NCBI GenBank assembly: GCA_936450465.1
Contig: OW388302.1
Span: 15,401,530-15,465,529 of the forward strand
Direction: 5' to 3'
DNA: 64,000 nucleotides
From: Gibbula magus
Lineage: Eukaryota; Mollusca; Gastropoda; Trochida; Trochidae
Within the stretch, counting starts at the first letter, position 1. Every line of letters begins with the position of its first letter. Shown one piece after another: positions 11,121 to 22,444 of this stretch. Under the pieces are notes generated by a model. That model was given only the letters and a program-made list of their open reading frames with translations. It had not been told where the DNA came from and did no database searches. The translations under genes and the position numbers were made by a program.

Positions 11121-11753
11121 TTGTGTTTGAACCAAAAAAGAAATCAAACCACTGTGATTGACTTTGTAACATTTGTTGCAGACAAGGATTTTCTCTGTTT
11201 TAAGGTAAGCGAGAACGAGGAAGAAATCCCCCCTGCGCCGGTCGAGAAGAGACACGTTATCATGCGCGTCCCCAGTATCAAGTGGAAGGACTTTGGGATG
11301 AGCCTAATTCTCAGCAACGTCCCCATGTCCCCTAAGTTCATCAATGGAAGCTTTGCCGCAGTTTTTGACAACAACAACATGATCGTTGAATTCGCAAGGG
11401 TGATAAGCCGGGGTGACTTCAACGGAAAAGCACTGCGGTTATCTCCCCGGAGGCGTATCAAGTTGAGGGATCAGTCTAAACAGCAAAGTTTAGACTGCAA
11501 TCTTTTCGCAATCAAGCGGGCCCCTTGAAGGTTCAAGCAGGGTTCTCTTGATTCGAAGATTGACGAAATTCTGGAGACGTCGTCCTATGAGAGCGACTCG
11601 CAAGTGGGATTCTACCGAGGTGACAGTGTGGAGGAAAATGGCGACGAACCGGAAGTTAAAGGGGGCAAGGTCGTTGAGGGAAGTAACGGCCATCTTGTTT
11701 TGAACGGAGTGCACTTGATTTGTAAGCATAGTGGTAAGCCGTTTGAAGATTAA
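11121..11753 (+). pseudogene. Unidentified 211-codon frame with one internal TGA (copy A)
   Basis: One frame stays open from 11121 to TAA at 11751-11753 except for a TGA at 11526-11528. It is clearly GC-richer than the surroundings from about 11205 on. The first 135 codons include VEKRHVIMRVPSIKWKDFGM and a basic LSPRRRIKLRDQ segment. The part after the TGA is acidic (SKIDEILETSSYESDSQ) and ends with CKHSGKPFED. An acceptor-like TTTGTTGCAG at 11172-11181 could open a coding exon at 11182. The family is not recognised. Candidates are a captured or retrocopied gene end, or a protein that stops at the TGA. Copy B has the same stop, so it predates the duplication. Confidence 0.45.
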
Positions 11754-13947
11754 GACGCATTTGGAAATGGAAGAGTGAATTTATTGTCAACTTTTGTTGA
11801 AACTGAGGACATTGAACTGAAAGCCTGATAGACCCTGGCCATAGTTGTGATTGAACTGCCTGAGGTGGAGGGCGATTGTTGAATTGTTTTCACTGGTTGT
11901 GACACGGCGTACGGTAACAACGCTATTCATCGTGTTGCAATATCTTCATAATTGAGAATTGCATTAACAGTTGTGATTTGGTCCAACGGGAATGTATTTT
12001 CAGGTAGAGACCTACATAGTATATATCCTTAATTTATATAGATATATGCATAACATACTGCTGCATTGATGTCACGTGATATAGATGATACCATATTATG
12101 CATACGTAATCGTTCAACAGCGACATTAGTGAGAACATTGTGCAGTCATATAGTGTTGGATCAAACTATTTCTGTGATCAAGGTTTTTCAAATTTCAAGT
12201 TTTAACTCATTGGGAACAGAAAACATATTCACTTCAAATTCAAATTTTATTATTTTGTTCTTTTATATACTGAGATGGTGCTTGTTTGTTTTTCATATTT
12301 GCCGCGTTAATAATATAAAGTGGCTTCTAAATATCAATTTGTATTACCAAATTTATTAAACCATCAAATAGACTGGTATCACACGAGCGAAAGCGAGTTT
12401 GCTGCAAAATCTTCCTTGAATCTGTAAAATTATAATAACACAGAAGATCGTCCAGTTTCTTGTTATATTTCCGTATTTAAATAATTTATTAATATTGTGT
12501 TTTAACTCGTTAACATAAACAAATAACATTTTGATCTAATAGGAAATTGTGTGAGTAACTCGGAATCAAATACTAACTTGACAGCGGTACTGGAAACCAT
12601 CATGACGTCGTATTCTTGTGATATTACACTAGTGTTGTTTATCCATACTGATTGCACTATTATATTATTCAATGGGTGATTATGTTAATTTCAACAGTGG
12701 ATTCGACAAAAATCATTTGGTAATATAAGAAAGGGAATAATGAAGCATTAAAAAATAACAGGAATTGAAAATGATATTTTTAATCGGGTAAAAATAATTA
12801 TTATCTTTTTTTATAATTGTAAAGTCAATGTAATATCTAAGTACGATTAAACTTCGTTCATTAAATGTTGGTATTGCGCTGAAATCAACACTCAAACTAT
12901 CATATACATATTGGCGTAAAATGTCCATATCTTGATAGCGATGTAGCCATGGTAACTGCTGTTATAAAAATCTACCTTTGAAATAAATAGCAAAAAAAAT
13001 ATTTTAAATGACCCCCATTGAGAATCGGCTTACCATGCTACATCGTGTTCTGTGGTATTTTATAATGTCTGTGTATGGTACATCAAATTATGAAGATGGA
13101 TTTTGAACATTTATCTTGCCGTAATTGGAGAGATTCTTAAACAGTGGTATATGTATATGCTAAAGAAACACGGTAGCCCTAACACTTTGTATAGGTTCTG
13201 TTTTATTCTAAAGTATTTTAGATAAGTAAGGGGCGGGTGTCGAGTAGTTTGACATTAAAATAGTTCAGGGCAAAAGTGTTCTTTATTGAAAAACATGTGC
13301 ATTTTGAGACTATTCCATTTTTTTTCTGAAACGTTATTGATTTCTATGATATTCAAACTGCCATTATGGATCAATAGTATTCAAACGTCTATCGGAAATT
13401 ATCAATTCAATGTTCTCCAGGTGAAAGGGTTATCAACAAGTGTAACCTTTCTTTTGTTGGTCAGTATATATATATCATATTCGTCAAGCAATCCTAAAAC
13501 CATGTCTCCTTCAAGGGTCGAGGGTTGATTTAAACAATTTAAACATTTATTACGTCATTCAGGTATTGGAATGGTATAATTATTGCCCTAATCTATAGTG
13601 AAAGTATTGTGATAAAGCAGATGATATGTATGTAAAATGTTGTTGTTGTATTAGAATATGGTATAAAGTTTAACCATGCCATTTATATCCATGTGTTCAA
13701 CTATGATATATGAATAATGTGTTAATTAGGTAAACGAGCCAGTTATCAAATAAAGTAGAATCATTATCCGAATGTATGTTGTTTTATCTTTTCAAGCTTA
13801 TCATGTTATCCTTCCCGGCAATATAGACTTGTGTCAACATATTTTTTTACACTTTTCAAGATTACGAAAGCTAGTGTAGACACTAATTTTAAAACCTAAC
13901 TATACATCCAGGGACACACGAAACGATACCATTCAGCATACAAGATA
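11754..13947. other. Intergenic, nothing recognised
   Basis: AT-rich, duplicated at 25377-27573. Short frames here (12066, 12713, 13286) are low-complexity and not supported as genes. Confidence 0.55.
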
Positions 13948-14650
13948 AGCTCACGTGCAAAAGAAATGTCCTCATTCAAAATACAAGATAGTCGAATCCA
14001 CGGGCGATATATACGACTGAAACAGCGTTACATCATGTCTTCAAGACCCAACAATACTAAATATGAATTTTTAAAACATTATCTTTTCATAACTCTGAGA
14101 AACACAAGTTTTAAGAAATGGTCGTTATGGAATCTCCTTAACTAGACGAGATAGAAGCCTAAAAAAGCCAGTTTTGGCTTGTTTTGTGACGTCCTAAAGT
14201 AATGACGCGTCAACAAATTTAAATCAAAGAAGGTTATTTATGTCGGGGATATCTTTAATTAATTAAATTTCTAGTTTTTCAATGTTTTAAACTTAAATAC
14301 CAAATAGTGTGGGCCAAAAACATCTTAAAAGCGATTTTAGCACCCCATGTCAATTTGAACAGATGTCAAAATAAAAGGTGCATACTCTGATGTATGAAAT
14401 TGTGAATATTTCTGTACAAAACCAAAATACAATAAAAATCTACTTTCTCCCACATCAATGTGTGAATATTTCTGTACAAAACATGTGGCTACCAAATACA
14501 TTACAAATCTACTTTCTCCGACATCAATGTGTGAATATTTCTGTACAAAACATGTGGCTACCAAATACATTAAAAATCTACTTTCTATGACATCAATATT
14601 ACATTTTATACTGTTTTCAAAATGTTGGGAAGTTTCTTTTGCACGTGAAT
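13948..14650. mobile_element. TIR element (MITE-like), copy in block A
   Basis: The ends are inverted copies of CTCACGTGCAAAAGAAA (13950 on, and rc near 14632-14648). A TA stands before the left end. The copy at 27574-28276 came with the duplication, and an independent copy lies at 38206-38780. It has no transposase, so it is a non-autonomous DNA transposon, possibly Tc1/mariner-like from the TA. Inside it, 14398-14590 holds three tandem units of about 60-66 bp that are a single unit at 38.65 kb. Confidence 0.7.
14398..14590. repeat. 65-bp tandem repeat, 3 units
   Basis: Each unit carries GTGAATATTTCTGTACAAAA and AAATCTACTTTCTCC; the first is shorter. The open frames on both strands here come from the repeat and are not genes. 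Confidence 0.85.
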
Positions 14651-15133
14651 TTCTGTCAATCCTCAATACACACGACTGAATATAAGAATAATCAACGAAT
14701 TACGGATTGTCTGTCACGAGTTAATTATTGTGATACACTCCGAGCTTTAATAATTCACGAGGGACAGATAATTCTTAATTCCGAGCACCGAGCTGGTGAT
14801 TCTTTTTCTTACCCAAGATCATTTTACTTCATACAAATCGAAAAAGAAGATGCGAATTCACGATATTTTATAAGACTGCAAAATCAAAAATCAAAAATAC
14901 GAATTGTTCTCATACGCCATTCATAAACTCTCTCACACCATCAAGATGCGCACATCTAAGTAGTTTACAACTTTTTTTCCAGAAAGATTCTAAAGTTACT
15001 GTTGAATTTAATTCCCAAAATGGTTAACTGACGTCGTAAACAACTCATTTATGTCGTAAACAGTGTCGCAGAATGAGAGAATTGAAAATGTGAACTGATA
15101 ATCGCTCTGTTGGAAGCAAGAAAGGAGTGTAAT

Positions 15134-15199
15134 TTACGTCACCAAATGACGTCGTGGTTAATGACGTCACAAAGCAATGACGTCACGACAGTAACGTCG
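15134..15199. promoter_or_regulatory. CRE/ATF-site cluster (copy A)
   Basis: Two perfect TGACGTCA sites (15162-15169, 15178-15185) lie beside near matches TTACGTCA (15134), TGACGTCG (15147) and an AACGTC at 15192, five CRE-like motifs in 66 bases. TGACGTCA is the palindromic CREB/ATF site. No gene start is visible next to it, so a function is only inferred. Confidence 0.5.
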
Positions 15200-15691
15200 G
15201 CGACTCTGGCATGCTGCTTCACCTAGCAAGTTGTTCAATTATGTGATTTAGCTTGAACATGAGAGCAAAGCAATTCATGAATGAGCGCAAAGTAGTTCTG
15301 TCAACCAATCAAAATGCAAGTTATATTTAGAAAAACTGTAATTCCCATGAACATTATGAAAACGTTAATACCCGGCATATCTATGCCCGCTTGGGTAAGA
15401 AATAGAGTTAAATCATGTCTTCAGATGCCAATTTATCTAAATTTGAAATCTGTTCATATTTTTAGAAACACACGTTTAAAGAAATCTTCATTTTACCATT
15501 TCATTATCTAGACGATTTAGGAGAGTCAACAAGGTTTTTTGGCTGGTTTTATGACATCCTAGTTACATTAGGCAGATAACATATTTCATTAAATCTTACA
15601 GTAAATACCAAATATTATGTCAAGATGCCCCATTGAAATAGTAGGTATCTCACTCTTATGAATGAAAAACAAGATATAGAGGATATCTGTC

Positions 15692-15828
15692 TTTCCTTGA
15701 CAAATACCATGTTTATCTCATTGAGTGAGGTAGAAAAGTAGATATTTCAAGAGTGGCGCAGCCACGAGTGAAATATATTAACTTTTCTACCGCATGAGAT
15801 TAGATAAACATAGTGTTTGTCAAGGAAA
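15692..15828. repeat. Long imperfect palindrome (hairpin)
   Basis: Arms of about 65 bases run from TTTCCTTGACAAA inward to a GTGGCGCAGCCAC centre and back out to TTTGTCAAGGAAA. It could be a fold-back element or the core of a wider dispersed repeat (15640-16080), whose right part resembles 43441-43625. Confidence 0.75.
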
Positions 15829-16734
15829 AACATATATTTTATTTATTATGTAATTTGTTCGGTGTTTTACGTTGAGTTGGAGTGATTTCAAAGGCAAACG
15901 TACAGCCTTTGCAAGCTGACAATATGATGTCATAACATCGTCCTGATGACGTCACGCGAGTGTTGATAAAGATTATCGTCACTCAGTAGAGTGGTGATAA
16001 AAGTTATCACCACTGTATCTTGATGGAGGGTTTATGTCACTGATAGAACCGAGTATCTCACTCCAAATCATGTAATAAATATCCTTATCACAGCCATTCA
16101 AAATCAACCTTATCCTATTTTATGTTTGATTCTGTTGAAAATCCAGTATCGTTTCTTTTGCCCCCCAGTGTACATGGGACAGCATCAGTATTAGATGTTG
16201 ATGTGTTTACACCTTTGAATCTGTTACTTTCCAGTATATAAACAGACCAATATACATGTATATATGTCAATAGTGGCCCCAAACTTCTACACCATAAAGA
16301 AGGTAATATTAGTTGTCTTATTAAAATGGGAATCGAAATATACCTTTTTAATATTTTTTTGAGAAATTCTTGATTGAAAATGGGACCTGTTTGAGACGAA
16401 GCATTCATAAAATGGCCAGACAAGCCAACATCATTCTCTTCACTATGAGGTTTCTCCCTTCAGACTTTCTATCATTAATCTAAAGGGAGAGTTACCTCTT
16501 AGTTAATTGACATATTTCTAGTAAATGTAACCTCAAGAAGAAGTTCACACAACTTCATTTGTTTCCGTTCTAGAACCACCTTTCGTTACAAGGGTCAACA
16601 TCTTTTAAGGAGGACACATTTCGTTTTATCCATTTTAAAATCGATATTATAAACCTCTAGTGACGTCACTATATTGTTCTATTAGGTTCTACTTTTACCG
16701 GGTAAACCTCTATTGTCAGTTTGCCGGGCGTTCT

Positions 16735-16830
16735 CCAAGAATGCCTAGGGCTTTCTTGAAGAATGCCCAGGGCTTTCTCTAGGAATGCCCAGGGCTTACT
16801 CTAGGAATGCCGGGGGCTTACTCTAGAATC
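16735..16830. repeat. 24-bp tandem repeat
   Basis: About four copies of a unit like AGAATGCCCAGGGCTTTCTC; the same array is at 30361-30456 in copy B. Confidence 0.85.
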
Positions 16831-16967
16831 TATAGGAAATTTATTTTGATTGGGAATTTTCACGTTTTGAAATACTTTGATTTAAAGTCCGTCTTCGAAA
16901 AAATAACATCACAAAATATCACATTTTTGACAAATAACACATCACAGACATAAGCTTTGAATGCCTG

Positions 16968-17036
16968 GTTTCGAACCCTGCACCACCCGCTTACTAATCT
17001 GGCGCCTTTGACAACTCGGCTATAAAGGCCCACGAG
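16968..17036 (-). repeat. tRNA-like sequence (SINE head or tRNA pseudogene)
   Basis: The - strand reads TAGCCGAGTTGTCAAAGGCG, as in the D arm of Ser/Leu-type tRNAs, and later GGGTTCGAAACC as a B box. The acceptor stem does not pair. Duplicated at 30594-30662. Confidence 0.55.
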
Positions 17037-17477
17037 AACAATGATTATTTTCCACAGTGACAATCATGTGAAATCCACGAGGCAGATAGCGCATTCATCT
17101 CACGTGCACGGCGTGGATAGCGAGCGAAAAGCACGTGCAGAGTGCGGGTGTGCTCTCTTCATAGCAGTTGAAGTCCCAGCAGTATATAATAATGAAGCCA
17201 CGTGAAGACAAAATATTGAAATTATATCTAAACCATAATTTCTGTCGGTTCATAAGTAAAATCAAAACCTGGTCCTATGCCCTTGGCGTCGGGAAAGGGG
17301 GGAGGGCCTATCGGCCCTTCCCCTTTCCCTCCACTCCATACTCCACAAACAAAGCCTCTGACACGGTTTTGATCCATTACTTCAACACAGACAAAACATC
17401 AATACTCCTCTGCAGCTCAAAGCTCAACAGACAACTAGTTATAATGATAATTGGAAATAGAAGTGGACTAAGGAGGT

Positions 17478-18420
17478 TAACAGAGGTTTCACGGGAAGAT
17501 ATGATTTGAGTAGCCTTTGTGAGGAGAGATTGTAACATATGTTACGTGGAAAGATATGATTTGAGTAACCCCTTTTGGGAGAGATTGTAACAGAGATCAA
17601 ATGGGAAGATATTATTTAAGTCATCTTTTCGGGGAGAGAATGAACCAGATGTAACATAGGAATACATGATTTGAATAACCTCTGTAGGGAGAGAATATAC
17701 CAGAGGTTACATGGGAAGATATGATTTGAGTAACTTCTGTGGGGAGAGAATGTAACATATGTTACATGGGAAGATATGATTTGAATAACCTCTGTGGGGA
17801 GAGAATGTAAAATATGTTACATGGGAAGAAAGGATTTGAGTAATTTCTCTGGGGAGAGAATGTAACATACAAATGTATGTTACATGGGAAAATATGATTT
17901 GAATAACCTCTGTGGGGAGAGAATGTAACAATGGTAACATGGGAATACATGATTTGAATAACCTCTGCGAGGAGATAATGTAACAGAGGTTGCCTGGCAA
18001 GATAAGATTTGAGTAAACTCTGTGGGGAGAGAATGTAACAGAGATTACATGGGAATACATGATTTGAATAACCTCTGGAGGGAGAGAATGTAACATAGGT
18101 TACATGGGACTACATGATTTGAATAATCTCTGTAGGGAGAGAATGTAACATAGGTTACGTGGGAAGATACGATTTGAGTAGCCTCTGTGGGAAGAAAATG
18201 TAACATAGGTTATTTGGGAAGATACGAATTGAGTAATCTCTGTGAGGAGAGAATGTAACAGAGGTAACATGGGAATACATGATTTGAGTAACCTCTACAA
18301 GGAGAGAACGTAAAATATGTTACGTGGGAAGATATGATTTGAGTAACCTCTGTAGGGATATAATGTAACAGAGGTAACATGGGAATACATGATTTGAATA
18401 ACCTCTTGGGAGAGAGAATG
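17478..18420 (+). repeat. 55-bp minisatellite, about 17 units
   Basis: Units carry TACATGGGAAGATATGATTT, GAATAACCTCTGT and GGGGAGAGAATGTAAC at about 55-base spacing. Only the first 1.3 units are present in copy B, where the match stops at 31169. The frames of 60-129 codons in this array are repeat-driven. Confidence 0.9.
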
Positions 18421-19286
18421 TACAAATAGTTCTAATTTCAGAAACAGTAAAGGGTAAGACAAAACATGCTGCCGAACTGTCATGTTTTTAAAGATGTATT
18501 TTGAATCTTTATCTGGACTAGTACCATTGTTCTGTTAGTGCTTCGAATAGGAAATAAGTTTTTTACAAAACACATTTACTATATTGATAGAAAAATTTGT
18601 TCATCTAAAATATGATTTATTAAGTACATTATCGATTCAAATAGTAAAATAACTTTTATTTTGTTGAGTACTCATAAATGTTGTTTCGGTTTCGTTTGAT
18701 TTATATCAGTGTGAGAACAGACTACAATTTTCAAAAGTAGACTTTGTCTACATTTAGACTCGAAACACCTTTACTAAGAAGTCCAATTGCTCCGCTTTTC
18801 CGTCTGCCTGATCAAGTGGTTCTAAACCTACCTGCATAACAAATACCGGCCACATGCTTACTATCTGATCTATGTTTGGTCGAATTAATGAGATTACCAG
18901 GGTTTGTAACTGGGTTTGGAGCCCTTCTGACAGTCTAGGCTGTGCAGGGTGTTTCAACTCATGTTGTCTCCGGAAACACCTTACAAGGAGATCCTTGACA
19001 GCGGTTCATAGTTGATGCAAACAATTGAGTGTGTGAACTCTGTGTGTCTTAACAACACTCTCTCCTGGATTTCTAAACACAGATTTTTAAGGAAATATGG
19101 CAAGGCCTAAATCAGCCAGTAATGGAGACTGGCAATAGTATTGCCTTTGTATTGTAAAGTTGGCCTTAACCCGTCCAAGTTATCTTTCTCCAGCGATATT
19201 GCTCATATCAACAAATGGTTTTCCAGTTTTCCATTCTCACGCTAACATTTTTGTGAAAGCATACTTGGATGTATTTACACATTCTC
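18421..19286. other. Intergenic, one weak - strand exon-like frame
   Basis: A 67-codon - strand frame at 18957-18754 (QLQTLVISLIRPNIDQIVSM) reads more like protein than its surroundings and has a donor-like GCAG|GTAGGT inside it. I do not recognise it and find no partner exons. Confidence 0.25.
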
Positions 19287-19290
19287 TTAA

Positions 19291-19625
19291 AGGGGCAGTA
19301 GCACGTTTTTTCGCTCAAACAAGTCGATGAAATGTATTTGAAAAATAATGTCACCAATAGTAAAAGACCATTCTCTCTTCGGAAAATCAAGTTAAAAATG
19401 ATTGTACATGTACATGGTTCGATAATGCCATGGGAATTGTGTATGTAATGCGAAATGGTCGTTATACACTTTTTGGTTTATGCGCAACACAGTTATTCCA
19501 CTAAGAATAATTTGTTTGTACAATAAGATGTTTTACCCTCTAAAGTTGATATAAATGACATAAACTATCAATATAAATAGGATATTTGAAAAAATAAAAT
19601 TTGAAAAAAACGTGCTTCTGCCCCT
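19291..19625. mobile_element. piggyBac-type MITE with TTAA target sites
   Basis: A 335-base element flanked by TTAA (19287-19290 and 19626-19629). The terminal inverted repeats are AGGGGCAGTAGCACGTTTTT and AAAACGTGCTTCTGCCCCT. There is no coding capacity. TTAA target duplication with short TIRs is the piggyBac signature. A second copy starts at 33457. Confidence 0.85.
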
Positions 19626-20003
19626 TTAAGATAAGCGTGTCGTGTCAGGACCCATTGGTGTATATTCACACCCAGCGCAGTAATGACATCTAGGAAACAT
19701 GCTATTATAGATGTGAAACACATTTAAAGAATTTTCTTCCTCCACTCGCCATTTTCTAACTACAGTTACCAAACTCAGTGTAGTAGGGCTGATTACACGT
19801 TTACTTTACCCAATGCACTTAGATACTTTTTTCAATACACTTCAACTTTTTTAGATACACCTACACTTTCCTAAATTACCTTCACAGTTGTACATGGCTA
19901 GTACACTTTACAAAGAAGAATGTATTTTTTTAATCTGAAAAGAACATTCAAATTCAGCGAAATGCTAATGCACAATTTTCACAATTTTCTTTCTCATCTT
20001 CAG
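19626..20003. other. Intergenic, low-complexity
   Basis: ACACTT/TTTTAC-rich sequence near 19800-19900; no gene seen. Confidence 0.5.
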
Positions 20004-21259
20004 AATGCACCAATATATATGTCACATTACTTTAAGGAGTTGTTACTATATATACATCATTGAGGGTGCATTTTAAAGATTAAAAACTATAATTTGTTTA
20101 AAGACAAATAAAATGTTACTTATGATTACAACATGACAGAACAGTAAATTTAGATAAATTAAATTTAACAAGTTTCATCTTTTGTTCCATTTATCAAACA
20201 TATTTTGACTGTATGTTTTGATATTTTTTTATTTCCTTTTTTTTTCTTTAACAAATGTTGTTGTTTATTTTTATATTTCATCTACTGGTGTACACTTCAA
20301 ATGCATAATTTATGCCACTCGTTGGATCGGTCTTCAAGCTCCCGTCCACAACAGGATCACTGCAAACACAGTTTAATTTAAACAGAAATTCACTGAAGGG
20401 ATAAGGAACAAGTTACTCAACTAAAGTAACCTGATATCTTGACGTACACATGATAGAGTTTTAACAAATTATATATTCGATAAAAAAGTAATATGATACC
20501 TAAAAGATAGAAAAATATTTACAGAGAAATGGCGACACTATATATACTTTGCTTGATTGACATACAATTTGACCATAATAACAAATGTTTAAATTGGATA
20601 CAGTAAAAATTGGAAAATTTATAAATCACTGATAATTTTTCACTATATATCTAATAAAAACTAAAAAGAAAGCATTTCTCCCAGTTCCGGGAAATTGGGG
20701 TTAAAGAAACAATCACCTTGATTAAAGGAACATATCTTCGAAGGTGGGCATAAATGCATCAGACGGAAAGTCCTTGTAAACCCGTGTCAGGTAAACCTTT
20801 GTACAACATCCCGATTTTATCCCGTCTTTAAAGCAAATTTATGGAAAATAATATTGAATGCATTGCCACAAGACTTGGTTAAGGGTTAAATGGTTGGCCG
20901 GCGTTAAACCACACCTCACCTCACCTCACATTGCAACAATATTATGGACAATATTTCAAATGTGAGATCTAAATTTCGAAATATTTATACATTCTATATA
21001 AGTTTGTGTATAGTTTATTATCATATGAAATGTATAATAGTTATAATGTAGGTAAGACTAATGAAATAATCCTCCAATGCAACATTTCCGATTTTCATAT
21101 AACAATCCCAACTTGATTGTATATCTAACATGTGTCACCTTCACACAGACCCTCACAGTCACGTGACCAGCTTATCAGCCGAGAGGAGAGAGGTGGAGTC
21201 GCTCATGGAGAGAAAACACTGTGTGCTGTGATCAAGTCAGTTGTCATTCCTTGTTTGAG
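20004..21259 (+). promoter_or_regulatory. Gene B 5' region, paralogous to gene C promoter region
   Basis: Matches 49988-51188 over its whole length with moderate divergence, from ATATATGTCACATTA to TGTGATCAAGTCAGTTGTCAT. Since 51.1 kb lies upstream of the complete gene C, this is the equivalent upstream region for gene B. It includes a SINE-tail fragment (20890-20935) shared by both. Confidence 0.6.
21150..21259 (+). other. Predicted 5' UTR exon of gene B
   Basis: The best conserved part of the paralogous 5' region. A palindromic E-box GTCACGTGAC (21158-21167) is followed by GAGAGGAGAGAGGTGGAGTC and a donor GAG|GTGCGT after 21259. The same layout ends at 51188 in gene C. The start site is unknown. 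E-box palindromes of this form are bound by bHLH-zip factors such as USF or TFE3. Confidence 0.45.
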
Positions 21260-21682
21260 GTGCGTTCATTGTGTGTATAAGTAATGTTTATTAGTGACTG
21301 TAGTTGTTGGATTGTTAAGATAACTGTACACATCAAAGAAACAATAATTTTAAATAGAGCATTTACCAGGGGGTGAGAAAGTTTGATAAATGTACAATGG
21401 CGTAAATGAAATAACGACATACATGTATAAACAACTGGATAGTCCCTAATCAGCTTATTCCGTCAGTGCTCAATCGTTAATTACTGCGTCAGCCATGCAT
21501 GACTGAAGGCACACAAGGGGCGTTATAATGAGGAAGCATGGTAGAGTAGGAAAACTTCAACATCAAATATCCGCTTATCTAATTAAGTTATAAAGTTGAT
21601 TTTAAAAATCCGTGTTAAAGTAAATGAGCAGTTTCAGAATATACCAAAATAATTTAGATATCTCGTAAAAAATAAAAACTCG

Positions 21683-21803
21683 AAATTTCTAGAAATTTCT
21701 AGAAATTTCTAGAAACTTTCTAGAAACTTTCTAGAAACTTTCTAGATACGCACTAGAAACTTTCTAGATACGCACTAGAAACTTTCTAGAAATTTCTAGA
21801 AAG
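21683..21803. repeat. TTCTAGAA array (heat-shock-element-like)
   Basis: Seven TTCTAGAA motifs at 10-11-base spacing, plus decayed ones, fill about 120 bases. TTCnnGAA is the inverted-pair form of the HSF binding unit. The array ends 27 bases before the left break of duplicated block B (21830) and would lie in gene B's first intron. It may be a regulatory array or simply a microsatellite. Confidence 0.7.
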
Positions 21804-22444
21804 GGGGTACTTTGTTTCTTGCCTAACTGTAGATGTATATACACATGAAAACATGTATTTCATTATTATGACATTTTGCATTTTTTTTAATCTGTGGATC
21901 ATACTGATATTTTTCCAGGGCTTCAATTTCGGTTTGTGTTTCTCAAAAACGCATATTCATTTTATTGCTTGTAGTGGGAAAATATAAATAACATCAAGTT
22001 GAAAGTTATTAGATGAAATTATCATTTAATTAGATGAAACTGTCATTTAATTAGATGAAACTATCATTTAATTAGATGAAACTATCATCTAATTTTGAAT
22101 TAGCATTTTAATGATGTTAATAACCAACTCTTTGCTTTTATTTCTATCACAAGCATAATTTACACGTATGATCGACAGTCATAATGATAATTAAAAAATG
22201 AAGTGTAACTTGTGTCAATATAGCAACACCTGACCTGTCAGTGATATTAACTATCAATACAATTAATAAAACAAAACTTGCGACAATTAAATAGTCTTGC
22301 AGGAATCACAAACAAATTTTCCGTTTACTAATATGACCTTAAACATTGATCAGAACTTTGTTATCAACTTGACATGTCACTTTGCTTATATATCTATCAT
22401 TGACACAGACACTATCTAACATAGATGACATTGATGTTTTCCAG

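Larger units (their letters stand above)
8188..17543 (+). repeat. Segmental duplication, copy A (9.35 kb)
   Basis: Matches 21830-31169 in the same orientation from TAGATGTATATACACATG through to TTGTAACATATGTT, at roughly 98-99% identity by eye. The offset is 13642 at the left break, 13636 through the gene exon, 13623 after the poly-G tract and 13626 at the right, showing only small indels. It carries the B-box/NHL exon, its 3' flank, the 211-codon frame, a TIR element, a CRE cluster, a palindrome, a 24-bp repeat and a tRNA-like sequence. It ends inside the 55-bp minisatellite. Confidence 0.95.

Noticed and set aside
14337..14666. 109-codon - strand frame with repeated segments
   Set aside because: Lies in the tandem repeat inside a TIR element; translation simply repeats with the DNA.
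16115..16423. 102-codon - strand frame, also in block B
   Set aside because: Present in both blocks only because of the recent duplication; AT-rich, no motif and no splice evidence.
16968..17036. A Ser/Leu tRNA gene
   Set aside because: Only promoter-like parts are kept; stems do not pair.
17707..18483. Several 60-129-codon - strand frames with SPHRGYSN-like repeats
   Set aside because: Generated by the 55-base minisatellite.
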